A stretch of 55,257 nt of DNA from Treponema sp. (GTDB lineage: Bacteria > Spirochaetota > Spirochaetia > Treponematales > Treponemataceae), in contig JAGCUI010000058.1 in assembly GCA_017962965.1 (NCBI GenBank), forward strand, positions 1-55,257, read 5' to 3'. The translations under genes were made by a program, and so were the position numbers. Under the pieces are notes generated by a model. That model was not told the origin of the DNA. It saw only the letters and a list, made by a program, of their open reading frames with translations, and did no database searches. This document shows positions 22,877 through 33,019 of the stretch, in pieces. The first letter of the stretch is position 1. The number at the start of each line of letters is the position of its first letter.

Positions 22877-24826
22877 ATGGCTTACGTAAAAAATTTATTC
22901 GATTCAAATTTTATTCAATATGCAAGTTATGTAATTCGAGACCGTGCTATTCCGGAAATTACTGATGGTCTTAAACCGGTACAGCGCCGTATTATTCATA
23001 CTCTTATTAAAACAGACGACGGACGATTCACTAAGGTTGCAAATGTCTGCGGTAAGGTTATGGCATATCATCCTCATGGTGATGCTTCTATTTATACTGC
23101 TCTTGTAAACCTTGCAAACAAGGAATTATTTATAGACAAACAGGGAAACTTTGGAAACATGTTCACTGGAGACGGTGCTTCTGCTCCCCGTTATATTGAA
23201 TGCCGTCTTAAACCGATTACAAAAGAAATCTTAAATACAAATCCAAAAATTACTCCTTATGTTGATACTTACGACAGCCGCGATGTAGAGCCTGTTACCT
23301 TTAGTGCAAAGCTTCCTTTAGTTTTGATTCTGGGTGCAGAAGGTATTGCGGTTGGTATGAGTACAAAAATCTTGAGCCACAATATTCACGAAGTAATTGA
23401 TGCCGAAAGAAAATGTCTTATGGGAGAAAAGTTCAAGCTTTATCCTGACTTCCCTACAGGCGGATTAATCGACGTAAGTGAATATCAGGATGGTCTTGGA
23501 AAAATTGTTACACGTGCCAAGATGGATACAAGTGATGAAAAGAAAATCATCATTACAGAGCTTCCATACGGTTCTACAACAGAAAGCCTTTGTGACTCAG
23601 TTGAAAAGGCTGCCAAAAACGGAAAGGTAAAAATTGCTTCTATCCAGGATTATACTTCGGATAAGGTTAATATCGAAATTAAGCTTCAGCGCGGTGTTTA
23701 TACAAAGGATGTTGTTGATGCTCTTTATGCCTTTACTGAATGTGAACAGACAATTTACTGTAATCTTCTGGTAATCAGAGACAACATGCCTGTGCAGATG
23801 ACTTGTACACAGGTAATTGAATATCACTCAAAGCAGCTTGTTGGAATTCTTAAACAGGAGCTCGAGCTTGAAAAAGCAGATTTAATCGATAAGCTTCATT
23901 TGAGAACTCTTGAAAGAATCTTTGTTGAAGAAAGAATCTATAAAAAGATTGAACAGCAGAAAACAGAAGAAGGCGTTTTAAAAGCAGTAAAAGACGGATT
24001 TGTTCCATTTAAAGCAGAGCTCATTCGTGCAATTACAGATGATGATGTAGATCACCTTTTGAAAATCCCAATCAGACGTATTTCTTTGTATGATATCAAC
24101 AAAAACAAACAGGAAGTTGAAGCAATCAACGCAAGAATTAAGGAAATCAATCACCTTCTTAAACACCTTATTGAATATGCAATCAGCTGGCTCAACGGAA
24201 TCGAAAAGAAGCTTGATGCAGAAAGCTCAGAAAGAAAAACTCAGATTACAAACATCAATACTGTAGACGTAAAAGCTGTTACAAAAAGAGATACACCTCT
24301 GCGCTACGATGAAAAATCAGGATATCTTGGAATTGATGTTCCAGGCGGCGGAGAATTATTCAAGGTTACTCCTTACGATAAGGTTCTTTACGTTAGAAAG
24401 AGCGGAATCTTCTCTGTTTCTGAATGTCCTAAAAAGATTTTCATTGGCCCGGGACTCCGCTTCTGTGGTTTTGCAGACAAGGAAAGTCTTTCAAAAGTAT
24501 TGTTCACTGTTTTATACCGAGACCCTGCAACACAGTTTGTATACATCAAACGCTGTAAGGTTCAGGCATTCATCATGAACAGAGACTACTTCTTTGCTCC
24601 GGACGGTATGGAAGTTTTACACGTAGATACAAGAAAAGAATTTGAATTTGCACTCAATTATGTTAAAAAGCCAAGATTAAAGGTCTTAACAGAAAAGTTC
24701 AAATCATCTGATTACGAAGAAAAATCACTTAAGGCAAAGGGTGTTCGTGTTGCTTCAAAAGAAGTACAGACAATCACAGTGCAGTCGGACAAGCCTAAAA
24801 CCGGTGAATTATTCGAAAATAAATAA
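22877..24826 (+). CDS. parC: Topoisomerase IV subunit A-like protein (ParC type)
   Basis: A 649-residue GyrA/ParC family protein that cuts and religates DNA. The winged-helix part has RAIPEITDGLKPVQRRI, the active-site Tyr106 (APRYIE) and AEGIAVGMST. The C-terminal part is short and no GyrA box (QRRGGKG) was seen, which favours ParC over GyrA. In the quinolone-binding helix the sequence is HPHGDASIYTA: the Ser and Asp/Glu that anchor quinolones are Ala70 and Thr74. The ParE partner is not in the window. The ATG at 22877 is used because the predicted transcript begins after 22859. Confidence 0.88.
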   Translation: MAYVKNLFDSNFIQYASYVIRDRAIPEITDGLKPVQRRIIHTLIKTDDGRFTKVANVCGKVMAYHPHGDASIYTALVNLANKELFIDKQGNFGNMFTGDGASAPRYIECRLKPITKEILNTNPKITPYVDTYDSRDVEPVTFSAKLPLVLILGAEGIAVGMSTKILSHNIHEVIDAERKCLMGEKFKLYPDFPTGGLIDVSEYQDGLGKIVTRAKMDTSDEKKIIITELPYGSTTESLCDSVEKAAKNGKVKIASIQDYTSDKVNIEIKLQRGVYTKDVVDALYAFTECEQTIYCNLLVIRDNMPVQMTCTQVIEYHSKQLVGILKQELELEKADLIDKLHLRTLERIFVEERIYKKIEQQKTEEGVLKAVKDGFVPFKAELIRAITDDDVDHLLKIPIRRISLYDINKNKQEVEAINARIKEINHLLKHLIEYAISWLNGIEKKLDAESSERKTQITNINTVDVKAVTKRDTPLRYDEKSGYLGIDVPGGGELFKVTPYDKVLYVRKSGIFSVSECPKKIFIGPGLRFCGFADKESLSKVLFTVLYRDPATQFVYIKRCKVQAFIMNRDYFFAPDGMEVLHVDTRKEFEFALNYVKKPRLKVLTEKFKSSDYEEKSLKAKGVRVASKEVQTITVQSDKPKTGELFENK

Positions 24827-24834
24827 ACTCTAAA

Positions 24835-25434
24835 ATGGATGTATTAAATACCCGGGTACAATTTGAAGAAACAATAAAAGGTTCACGTTTTCTTTCGGAA
24901 TTAATTCCCTGCTCTTCTCAAAGCCAGGCCCGGGATTTAATTAAAGAACAAAAGCAAAAATATGCAGATTCAACTCACGTGGTTCACGCCTTTATAACAG
25001 GACAGGCAGCAGAGGTTCTTGGAATGAGCGACGACGGAGAACCAAGCGGAACTGCAGGAAGACCGGCTCTTGATGTATTAAAAGGTCGTGGATGCACAAA
25101 TACTCTTTTAACAATTACAAGATGGTTTGGCGGAACTCTTTTGGGAACAGGCGGCCTTGTAAAAGCATACTCAAACGGTGCCAAGGAAGTTATTGCAAAA
25201 GCAGACAGTCTTAATGCCTTTGAACCTTTTATCCAGAAAAGTGATTTTAGTTTTACCTGCGATTACGCCCTTCATAAAACAGTTAAAAAATCCATGGAAA
25301 ATTTTAATCTCTACGACGTAAAAGAAGAATTTACAGAGGGAGTAAAAATCTATGGAAAAATTGCAGCGGAAGAAGCCCAGAATTTTTCCAAACTTTTAAA
25401 AGAGATTTCCAACGGAAAAATTGATTTAGCATGA
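24835..25434 (+). CDS. IMPACT/YigZ-family protein
   Basis: A 199-residue protein of the UPF0029 (IMPACT N-domain) family. The signature is DDGEPSGTAGRPALDVLKGR followed by TRWFGGTLLGTGGLVKAYSNG. A second ferredoxin-like domain covers about 130-199. YigZ structures show a nucleic-acid-binding cleft, and eukaryotic IMPACT acts on GCN1/GCN2, but the bacterial role is unsettled. It starts nine bases after parC without SD, so it is probably coupled. It overlaps the convergent MoxR gene by nine bases at the 3' end. Confidence 0.88.
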   Translation: MDVLNTRVQFEETIKGSRFLSELIPCSSQSQARDLIKEQKQKYADSTHVVHAFITGQAAEVLGMSDDGEPSGTAGRPALDVLKGRGCTNTLLTITRWFGGTLLGTGGLVKAYSNGAKEVIAKADSLNAFEPFIQKSDFSFTCDYALHKTVKKSMENFNLYDVKEEFTEGVKIYGKIAAEEAQNFSKLLKEISNGKIDLA

Positions 25435-26484
25435 TTCAATTATCGCTTTGTAGAATTCCGGCATGTGCTCTGTAATAAGATTAAGCGTGTTTGGATAATT
25501 TTCTGCACTGCACAAAGAAGTAAAATGCGCCTGAATTTCTTTTAAGCCTTCTTCTCCAAGAAAATCAAAATAAGACTTCATATTATTTAGATAATTAAAC
25601 GGATAATTGGAATTAACAACTTCTGTTTCTGCAAAATGAAAGATTTGTTTATTAAGTGTTGTTAATTCTGGAATAGATAAAGCCTTTAATTCACTTTTAT
25701 GCTCTTTAAACTTTCCTTCCAAAATCATTTTAGCAGATAAAGTTTTTTTTTCCATAATAAAACGAAAGAATATCGAAGTTACCCTGTTTCCAAGGATTCC
25801 GCTTATTACAGGCTTTTGCAGGTCCGAAAGCTCAGAAATATTTTTTATAATTTCCGAAGCTCTTTCCCAGCTTCTTCTGTCGGGGCTTCGTTCAAAGCTG
25901 TTTTCTTCGTTTTCTAAGTCTGATGAATCAAGGTATTCAGGATTTTCGTTTATAAAGTCTATTATTCTTGAATCAATTCCGCTGGTTTTGGCCCAGATAA
26001 TCCAGTCTTCCACGCTTGGAACAAATTCGTAAATATTAAATCTTGAAATTAAAGCCGGGTCCAAATCCGTAAGCTGATATTCGTTTCCATTGTTTACGGC
26101 ACTTATGATGCGGCTTCCCTCAGGTAAAGATTTTCCTGCAAGCTTTCTGTTTAAAGTTAAATCCATTATTGTCTGTAAAACTTCGGGACGTGCTCTGTTT
26201 AATTCATCCAAAAATAAAACAATAGGTTTTCCGTCTACAGGAAACCAGTAAGGAAGCATAAAATCAGTTTTACCGGTTTTTTCATCCTTTTCGGGAAGCC
26301 CTATTAAATCACCCGGGTCGCTCATCTGTCCTAAAAACAAAATCACTACCTTCTGGCCCTTTGCCTTAAAATAATCTTCAAGGATGCGAGACTTACCAAT
26401 ACCGTGTTTTCCCACAAGCATAATATTTTGAGTAGCCGGAGTTGTTTCCAGAATATAGTTGAGCTGTTTTGTATCAATAGTCAT
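25426..26484 (-). CDS. MoxR-family AAA+ ATPase
   Basis: A 352-residue AAA+ protein. It has Walker A VGKHGIGKS, a loop MSDPGDLIGLPE, Walker B PIVLFLDELNRARPEVLQ, sensor 1 AVNNGNEY and the arginine region DPALISRFN. MoxR ATPases act as chaperones that insert metals or assemble complexes, usually with a VWA-domain partner. None is adjacent; only two bases separate it from uridine phosphorylase upstream, so it is third in an operon with the sensor/GGDEF gene. The 130-residue C-terminal half is helical and unusual for MoxR. Confidence 0.85.
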   Translation of the reverse strand: MTIDTKQLNYILETTPATQNIMLVGKHGIGKSRILEDYFKAKGQKVVILFLGQMSDPGDLIGLPEKDEKTGKTDFMLPYWFPVDGKPIVLFLDELNRARPEVLQTIMDLTLNRKLAGKSLPEGSRIISAVNNGNEYQLTDLDPALISRFNIYEFVPSVEDWIIWAKTSGIDSRIIDFINENPEYLDSSDLENEENSFERSPDRRSWERASEIIKNISELSDLQKPVISGILGNRVTSIFFRFIMEKKTLSAKMILEGKFKEHKSELKALSIPELTTLNKQIFHFAETEVVNSNYPFNYLNNMKSYFDFLGEEGLKEIQAHFTSLCSAENYPNTLNLITEHMPEFYKAIIESC

Positions 26485-26486
26485 TT

Positions 26487-27275
26487 TTAAATTTTGCCTT
26501 CTTCTTTATCTTTTTTAATAAGAAGTCTGAGTGCTTCTACTGCAACAGAAATTGCAAGCTCTGTATCGTGTGCCTGTTTGTTCGGTAAGCCTTTTTTAGC
26601 CCTTTCCTGATTTGCCACAACTAAAAAGCAGCTTCCTACCCTTACGCGCAAAAACTGTCCTGCAATAAACAATGCTGCACTTTCCATCTCGCTTGCAAGA
26701 CATCCCATACGAAGCCAGGCCTGCCATTTATTTTCAAGCTCATAGCTTACAGGCATAATCTCGGGTTCATGCTGACCAAAAAAAGAATCCTTACACTGAA
26801 CAACACCCACATGATGCTTAGCGCCAAGATTTTTTGCAGCCTCCACCAGAGCATTTACACAGTTAATATCAGGAACGGCTGGATATTCAATCGGAGCAAA
26901 TTCACGGCTTGTTCCTTCCATACGAACAGCTCCTGTTGCAATAACAATGTCTCCGCCCATTACTTCTTCCTGCATACCGCCGCAGGTTCCAACACGCAAA
27001 AATGTATGAGCACCGCATTTACTTAATTCATCAATTGCAATGGAAGCAGAAGGTCCACCAATTCCGGTAGAAGTAACGCTAACCTTTACTCCTTCCAAAG
27101 TTCCTGTGTAAGTTACATATTCACGAACATCAGAAATAAGTTTTGCATTTTCAAAGTGTTCTGCAATTTTTGCACAGCGTTTTGGATCTCCCGGCATAAT
27201 TACATATTTACCGATATCCTCAGGTCCTACTCCTGTGTGATACTGCTTACCCGAACCTTCTGTATAATCTACCAT
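26487..27275 (-). CDS. udp: Uridine phosphorylase
   Basis: A 262-residue nucleoside phosphorylase-I protein that cleaves uridine with phosphate to uracil and ribose-1-phosphate. Visible: the phosphate-site [34 protein letters not shown], and the ribose/base site [12 protein letters not shown]. The EMES motif and [15 protein letters not shown] segment ([12 protein letters not shown]) fit uridine over purine substrates. It lies 11 bases after the sensor/GGDEF gene, so both are probably one transcript, suggesting a nucleoside or ribose link for that sensor. Confidence 0.9.
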   Translation of the reverse strand: MVDYTEGSGKQYHTGVGPEDIGKYVIMPGDPKRCAKIAEHFENAKLISDVREYVTYTGTLEGVKVSVTSTGIGGPSASIAIDELSKCGAHTFLRVGTCGGMQEEVMGGDIVIATGAVRMEGTSREFAPIEYPAVPDINCVNALVEAAKNLGAKHHVGVVQCKDSFFGQHEPEIMPVSYELENKWQAWLRMGCLASEMESAALFIAGQFLRVRVGSCFLVVANQERAKKGLPNKQAHDTELAISVAVEALRLLIKKDKEEGKI

Positions 27276-27286
27276 ATATATGCTCC

Positions 27287-29179
27287 TTATTTTTTTTCAC
27301 TGTTATGGAATGCCTGCTTTTTGGCATACATTATCTGGTCTACCTGTTTAATCGCTTCTTCAAGGCTCATCATAGACGAAGGAGGAACAACATAACTTCC
27401 CACACTCGCACTAAGATTATATGGAAGCTGCATTATAGAAGTTTTTTTCTTGATTGTCATGCTGATAATTTCTTCGTATTTTTCGCCCTTGTAATTCTGA
27501 TTGTTTCCCAAAATTAAAAACTCATCACCACCGTAGCGGATTGCAAGCCAGTTTTTTGGAATAACAGACGAAATTACAGAAGCAATTGTCTTAACTGCAA
27601 GGTCTCCGTGAAGATGTCCGAATTTATCGTTTATGGTCTTCATGGAGTTTATATCAACAAAGTAAAGAATGCTTGTAAGTCCGTTCTTTTTGTTTTTTTC
27701 GTAGAAAGGCTTTGCAAGCTTATCAAGACCAATTCTGTTCAAAAGCCCCGAAAGTGCATCGTTTGTGGAAAGACGCAGGAACTGCTGACTCATCTGTTTA
27801 TACATATTACGCTTTCTGAATAATTCAATGCTCGAACCGAATTTACGTGTCCATGTATAACCAAAACGGTCTTTAATCAAAGTGAACGAATTCTTTGCAA
27901 CAAAGTAGCCGTGCACGTAAGAGTGATTATAAATCGGCATAAAAAGATAAGTGCTTGGCCGTTCGCTTTTCATCTTGGAAGGAATTAAATCCCGTGTATT
28001 AATCATTTCCCGAAGGTACTTTTCGTTATTCATGATGGAAATAACCGACTGAACCTGAGAGCCGTATTCAAGATTCTGCGGAAGATTTTCTTCTGAGTTT
28101 ACAAAAACGCTTGTCCAGTCAGACTTTAAAAAGATACAAAAATCAGAGCCCTCGTACTTATGAGACATCTTTAAGAAATTTTCAAGGCTTGTTAAAAGAG
28201 TAAATACATCGGTTGCTTCTGTAAAAATATCTTCAAGGTGATCTACCTGGCTTGTAAATTCTTCGCTCTGACTTTGTCTGTCTAATTCATTCAAATCCGA
28301 AAGCTTCTGGTTAAGATTGATTTCAGTTTCACAGCCGCACGACTCTCGGAAAATTGCTTCTCCTTGAATCTGCACTACATCCTCATCTGCTCCGTTTATA
28401 ACAGACATAACGGATTTAAAACCAAGCTTGTTCAATGAGCCGTCTACAGTTGTTAAAGAAGGAATTACAGAACGGGAATAATGAATATCATCACAGCCTG
28501 TAATCTTTAAAGTCTGCGGTACCTGAATCTTTTTTTCTTCTGCCGCTTTAAGTGTTCCAAGGGCAATAAAATCATTTGCACAGACAATTGCTCCTGGCAT
28601 CCTTTCTATAGTAGAAAACTTTTCCAGAGCAAATTCGTATGCGTTGTTATATCTTCCGTTTTTAATGGACCAGATTTTATCCTGAGTAAGCTCAATCTGA
28701 TTATCCTTTAAAGCCTGTCTGAATGCCTTGTAGCGTTCCGTATTTTCAAAAGAGGTTTCACGGCCTGAATAAAAAACTAAATCCTTTACACCGTGCTCTT
28801 TAATAAGATGATTTATAATTTCATAAAAAGCCGAATAAGTATCAACCCTTAAAAAACGGATTCCTTCGAGCTTATAATTAATTGAAACAGCGGGGATTTT
28901 TGCAGCAAGGATTCTCTGTCTTTCTTTTTCTAAAACCCTTAAATTATTAATCAAATCTGCAAGGATAATAACACCGTCAAAATCCTGATAATTAATGAGT
29001 CTGTAAATTGAAAAACCTGTATTGTTCGGATAGCCTGAAAACTCTGTGTATGTATAACAGTTAAAAATATACAAATCCACACCTAATTCGAACGAAGCTT
29101 CCTTCATCCCTTCAAGTATGGAAAGAATTATATTATGAGCAAGGCCGGTACATAAAACTGCTATCTTTCTTTTTGTCAA
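27287..29179 (-). CDS. LacI-type ligand-sensor fused to GGDEF diguanylate cyclase
   Basis: A 630-residue cytosolic protein with no signal peptide, membrane helix or DNA-binding HTH. Residues 1-285 are a periplasmic-binding/LacI-repressor fold ([67 protein letters not shown]), closing with FRESCGCE. About 300-450 resemble a GAF-like region. The GGDEF domain follows, with [18 protein letters not shown] and intact GGDEF at 550-554. The RxxD inhibitory site is missing (PKNW instead). It should make c-di-GMP in response to a sugar-like ligand. The start is TTG (29179), with GGAG five bases before it. First gene of an operon with udp and moxR. Confidence 0.88.
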   Translation of the reverse strand: MTKRKIAVLCTGLAHNIILSILEGMKEASFELGVDLYIFNCYTYTEFSGYPNNTGFSIYRLINYQDFDGVIILADLINNLRVLEKERQRILAAKIPAVSINYKLEGIRFLRVDTYSAFYEIINHLIKEHGVKDLVFYSGRETSFENTERYKAFRQALKDNQIELTQDKIWSIKNGRYNNAYEFALEKFSTIERMPGAIVCANDFIALGTLKAAEEKKIQVPQTLKITGCDDIHYSRSVIPSLTTVDGSLNKLGFKSVMSVINGADEDVVQIQGEAIFRESCGCETEINLNQKLSDLNELDRQSQSEEFTSQVDHLEDIFTEATDVFTLLTSLENFLKMSHKYEGSDFCIFLKSDWTSVFVNSEENLPQNLEYGSQVQSVISIMNNEKYLREMINTRDLIPSKMKSERPSTYLFMPIYNHSYVHGYFVAKNSFTLIKDRFGYTWTRKFGSSIELFRKRNMYKQMSQQFLRLSTNDALSGLLNRIGLDKLAKPFYEKNKKNGLTSILYFVDINSMKTINDKFGHLHGDLAVKTIASVISSVIPKNWLAIRYGGDEFLILGNNQNYKGEKYEEIISMTIKKKTSIMQLPYNLSASVGSYVVPPSSMMSLEEAIKQVDQIMYAKKQAFHNSEKK

Positions 29180-29269
29180 ATCAACTCCAAGCTGTATTTT
29201 TTTATACTATTAGATTATACACTAACTTTATGGAATCTAAAACACATTTCTTTAGATTATATATAGAAG

Positions 29270-30487
29270 TTATTTATCCCAGGCTCGATTTAAAAAGTCT
29301 ATGGAAGTGATGCAGGTGTCGTCGTATTTAGTTCCCTTATAAACTTCCAGGATTGTGATCTTAACTTTTTTAGGCTCAACCTTCCAGCTCAATTCAATCA
29401 TTTTAAATTCAACACAATCATTAAATTCTACTATAAAGCTTTCACCCGTATCAGTTTCTATTCTTGCCTTTTTAATTCTGTTGTTTTCCCTAAAAAGATG
29501 AGGCTTAAAAACATCAACATAACCATTCAATATATAAATATCCCATCCCCATCTGGAAGGCGGCATATCAAATTCAATCGACTCCCCGATTCCCGGTCCC
29601 TTTACTCCTTCTACCCATGGAATAGGATTTTTTACTGTCTTTTTTATTTGTGGGAAGCCCATATTAAAAGAATTTAAATAATCAGCTGAATAAGTAACAT
29701 TTTTATCTTTTAATACAGATGAAGGCTTAAACTTTGTTAAAGAAGACCCTAAATAAGGCCCTTCATAAAAATACTCTTCCATTTTATTCTTATCTTTTAA
29801 ATATTCCTGCATTGATTTTTTATAAGGATAATAAACATAAACAGGATAATCTCCGTCTATAATCAGATAATTCTGATCCTTTGAAATTAAATTAAGATAA
29901 CCGTATTCATCGTAATAAAGAAAGCCACCTTCAAGGGATTTTATATTTCTGGAAATTGATTCAAAATTTTCTGAATAAATATAATCTTTGTAAGTATTAA
30001 GGTTATTAAAATAATTTAAATAGTATGTAAGGTTTTTATCTTCCACAAAGGGAATATAAATATAGTCTGTTTTATTGTAAGTATATCTTAGCTGCAATAT
30101 AGATTCTTCTCCCTGATAAGTTGCAGTGGAACTGTAAAGTTTATATGCCGGAAAACGATATTCTTTGTTGTCATAAAAATAAATATAGTAATAGATAAAA
30201 TTACTTCGAATCTTATCAAATTCTTTAAAATCACAGTTAATCATTTCGTATGATTTAGATTCAACTTGACTAGCCTGGTTTGTCTGGTTATCAATAGAAT
30301 AAAATTTTAACTGGATCTGATTGTCTTTATTTACGCCGATTTTAAGCATCTGCATTTTAGTACGGGAATAATAATAGCCTGAATAATTTTTTTTAACACT
30401 GTTTAAAAAGTCTGTTCTCTCTGATGAATATAAAACTGCGCTTGCTGCAAAAAATAAAATTAAAAATATTAAGCTGATTTTTTTCAT
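29270..30487 (-). CDS. Secreted protein with C-terminal NADase-type glycan-binding domain
   Basis: A 405-residue exported protein. The signal peptide MKKISLIFLILFFAASAVLYS is followed by a 260-residue Tyr/Asn/Lys-rich region of unknown fold. Residues 287-402 match the carbohydrate-binding, discoidin-like domain named after streptococcal NADase: WVEGVKGPGIGESIEF, YILNGYVDVFKPHLFRENNR, then ITILEVYKGTKYDDTCI. This domain is known to bind glycans and is frequent in spirochaete secreted proteins. It probably binds host or plant polysaccharide, or the cell wall. CAGGAG precedes the ATG. Divergent from the sugar ABC operon. Confidence 0.75.
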   Translation of the reverse strand: MKKISLIFLILFFAASAVLYSSERTDFLNSVKKNYSGYYYSRTKMQMLKIGVNKDNQIQLKFYSIDNQTNQASQVESKSYEMINCDFKEFDKIRSNFIYYYIYFYDNKEYRFPAYKLYSSTATYQGEESILQLRYTYNKTDYIYIPFVEDKNLTYYLNYFNNLNTYKDYIYSENFESISRNIKSLEGGFLYYDEYGYLNLISKDQNYLIIDGDYPVYVYYPYKKSMQEYLKDKNKMEEYFYEGPYLGSSLTKFKPSSVLKDKNVTYSADYLNSFNMGFPQIKKTVKNPIPWVEGVKGPGIGESIEFDMPPSRWGWDIYILNGYVDVFKPHLFRENNRIKKARIETDTGESFIVEFNDCVEFKMIELSWKVEPKKVKITILEVYKGTKYDDTCITSIDFLNRAWDK

Positions 30488-30628
30488 TATAAAACTCCTG
30501 ATTTATTAATTTTTTTGTACTCCGTTTGATTTACTTCTATTATATAAACATAATTCAATAAAAGACAGTACACAAAAGCCAAGGTTAAACGTTTTAATAA
30601 GCCCCCAAAACCCGGAATTTTATGAAAT

Positions 30629-30657
30629 TTGTACAACTTGCTCACTAGTATACTAGT
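30629..30657 (+). promoter_or_regulatory. Perfect palindrome with embedded -10 box upstream of sugar ABC operon
   Basis: ACTAGTATACTAGT (30644-30657) is a perfect 14-bp palindrome and contains TATACT (30649-30654). A smaller palindrome TTGTACAA lies at 30629-30636. A palindromic site over the promoter is the usual form of a LacI/TetR-type operator. The 5' leader from here to the gene is about 95 nt. Confidence 0.5.
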
Positions 30658-30755
30658 TTCTAAATAATAAGTAAATTTACCTATTCAGAGAAAAGTATAT
30701 TAGATTTACAATTTTATAAACTCGAAAGAGAAATAAAAAAAAGGAGATACAACCT

Positions 30756-32024
30756 ATGAAAAAATTGGTTAAAGTTGCTGTACTTGCACTCAGTGCTGCT
30801 TGTTTATTCTTAACAAGCTGTAACGGCGGTGGCTCTTCAGCAAAAACAAAAACAATTACTTTCTGGCATCTTGATACAACAGATGAGCAGCAGGCTGCTT
30901 GGCGCCAGATTGCCGACAATTTCGAAGCTAAACACCCAGGTGTAAAAATCGAAATCACATGTCTTGAAAACGATTCATTCAAGGCAAAAGTAAACACAGT
31001 TATGCAGGCTGGAAACCCACCTGACATCTTCCGTTCATGGGGTGGTGGTGTTATGATCGATCAGGCTACAGCAGGAATGCTTCGCCCAATCAACGACTAT
31101 GTAACATCAGGAAACATCGCACAGATCGGTAAAGGTGCTATGGGTCTTTACAACTACGACGGAAAACAGTATGGTGCTCCATACTCACTTGGTGTAGTAG
31201 GACTCTGGTACAACAAGTACGTATTCAAAGACTGTGGTCTTACTCCAGAAGACTTCTCTACTTGGTCTAAATTCCTTAAGAGCTGTGAAGTTCTTAAATC
31301 AAAGGGATATGCTCCAATCGCTGTTGGTGAACAGGCTACATGGACAGGTCACTACTGGTGGACATACATTGCACAGCGCCTTGGCGGACAGCCAGACTTC
31401 CTCGCTGCTTACAATGGAACTGGTGCTTTCAACAAAGGATCATTCCTTAAAGCTATGGAAATGCTCAAAGACTTCGTAGCAACAAAACCTTTCCAGGAAG
31501 GTTACCTCGCTACTGGTCACGAAGAAGCAAGTGCAATGGTTGCTGACCGTGTTGCAGCTATGACACTTAACGGACAGTGGACACCTTCTACAGGTAGAGA
31601 TAACGCTACAAAGGGTTATAACGATGAATGGGGTGTAATGTCATTCCCAGCAATCGAAGGTGGAAATGGTCTTCTCTCTGATACACAGGGTGGTGGTGAT
31701 GGATACATCATCGGAAAGAATGCTCCGGATGAAGCAATCGAATTCCTTAAATCATTCTATGAACCAGAAAACTACAAGATCATCTGTACAAAGCTTAACG
31801 CTTGTCCAGTTGTACCTGGTTATGATGACCTCATTGATCCTATTATGGTTGAAGTAGCTAACGCTGTTAAAGCTGCTGGTTACTATCAGTTGTACTACGA
31901 TCAGTTCCTCCCAGGTGCTGTTGGTGAAGCAATCAAAGATGCAACAGCTGGTGTTTTAGCTGGTACTATGGCTCCTCAGGATGCTTGTGATAAGATCCAG
32001 AAGTCATGGGAAGAAAACAAATAA
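30756..32024 (+). CDS. Carbohydrate ABC transporter binding lipoprotein
   Basis: A 422-residue SBP family 1 protein. The lipoprotein signal is MKKLVKVAVLALSAACLFLTS followed by Cys, then KTITFWHLDTTDEQQ, GVKIEITCLENDSFKAKV, NPPDIFRSWGGG and DRVAAMTLNGQW. These are typical of oligosaccharide or glycerol-phosphate binding proteins (MsmE/UgpB). It is strongly expressed by its codon use and consensus SD AAGGAGA. A terminator separates it from the permease genes, so it would be made in excess over them. The exact sugar cannot be read from sequence. Confidence 0.93.
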   Translation: MKKLVKVAVLALSAACLFLTSCNGGGSSAKTKTITFWHLDTTDEQQAAWRQIADNFEAKHPGVKIEITCLENDSFKAKVNTVMQAGNPPDIFRSWGGGVMIDQATAGMLRPINDYVTSGNIAQIGKGAMGLYNYDGKQYGAPYSLGVVGLWYNKYVFKDCGLTPEDFSTWSKFLKSCEVLKSKGYAPIAVGEQATWTGHYWWTYIAQRLGGQPDFLAAYNGTGAFNKGSFLKAMEMLKDFVATKPFQEGYLATGHEEASAMVADRVAAMTLNGQWTPSTGRDNATKGYNDEWGVMSFPAIEGGNGLLSDTQGGGDGYIIGKNAPDEAIEFLKSFYEPENYKIICTKLNACPVVPGYDDLIDPIMVEVANAVKAAGYYQLYYDQFLPGAVGEAIKDATAGVLAGTMAPQDACDKIQKSWEENK

Positions 32025-32041
32025 TTGAGCTGATTTGATTA

Positions 32042-32075
32042 AACCGGAACAGTTCATGCTGTTCCGGTTTTTTTT
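32042..32075 (+). terminator. Intercistronic terminator after the binding-protein gene
   Basis: Perfect stem AACCGGAACAG/CTGTTCCGGTT (32042-32052 with 32059-32069), six-base loop, then a T-run. Partial termination here would set the excess of binding protein over permease. Confidence 0.93.
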
Positions 32076-32104
32076 CTATATTTTTAATTCAAAGGTTATA
32101 TTAA

Positions 32105-33007
32105 ATGTTAAATAATAAAAAACAGAATTTTTGGATTGCAATGGCATTCCTTATTGTACCTCTTATTATTTTTACATTCTTCGTAATTCTTCCTGTTTTT
32201 AAAGCAGCCTTTTACAGTCTTTTCAAATGGAAGGGATTTGGCTCACTTATGGGGGAAGGAGTTGTAAAAGGTACAAAATTTGTCGGTTTGAACAACTTTA
32301 AACAGATATTAACAGATCCTGTTTTCTGGAAATCGCTTGGAAATAATGGAAAAATTATTTTCTTTTCTCTTATCATAGAGCTTCCTGTTGCTCTTATTCT
32401 CGCGCTAATTATCTCCGTAAAAAACAAGGCTAACATCGCATTACGTACGATTTTCTTTATTCCGTATGTAGTTTCAGAAGTTATTGCCGGTGTTGTATGG
32501 AAGTTTATATATAATCCAACTTATGGTATCTCTACTACGTTCCTTGCTTCACTCTTCCCTCAGGGAACTGATTTTGCATTCCTGGGACGACCGGAAACCG
32601 TATTTAATGCAATTATGATTGTAGTAATCTGGAAATACTTTGGTCTTTACATGATTCTTTACATTGCAGGCTTGCAGGGTATTTCTGATGATATTCGTGA
32701 AGCTGCTGCCATTGACGGTGCATCTCCACTTCAATTAAATGTAAGCATTATTATTCCTTTACTTGTTCCAACAATCGTTGTAACACTCTTCTTCTGTATA
32801 GTCGGATCGCTGCAAACATTCGATATAATCTGGGCAATGGGCGAAGGAAACCCTGTTCATGCCTCCGAGACGATGGTAACGTACCTCTACAAAAACGGCT
32901 TCAGAACTTCAGAAATGGGTTACGGAAGTGCAACAGCTATCGTAATCTTTGTAATCTGCGTTACATTCAATGCAGTATATCAAAAGCTCATTAATAAGAA
33001 AAAGTAA
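32105..33007 (+). CDS. Sugar ABC transporter permease (MalF/UgpA type)
   Basis: A 300-residue inner-membrane permease with six hydrophobic segments. The EAA loop that docks to the ATPase reads EAAAIDGASPLQLNVSIIIP. A partner of the following MalG-type gene, separated by 12 bases. The pair needs an MsmK-type ATPase, which is absent from the window, so a shared ATPase encoded elsewhere is likely. Confidence 0.93.
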   Translation: MLNNKKQNFWIAMAFLIVPLIIFTFFVILPVFKAAFYSLFKWKGFGSLMGEGVVKGTKFVGLNNFKQILTDPVFWKSLGNNGKIIFFSLIIELPVALILALIISVKNKANIALRTIFFIPYVVSEVIAGVVWKFIYNPTYGISTTFLASLFPQGTDFAFLGRPETVFNAIMIVVIWKYFGLYMILYIAGLQGISDDIREAAAIDGASPLQLNVSIIIPLLVPTIVVTLFFCIVGSLQTFDIIWAMGEGNPVHASETMVTYLYKNGFRTSEMGYGSATAIVIFVICVTFNAVYQKLINKKK

Positions 33008-33019
33008 AGGTGGTAGCAG

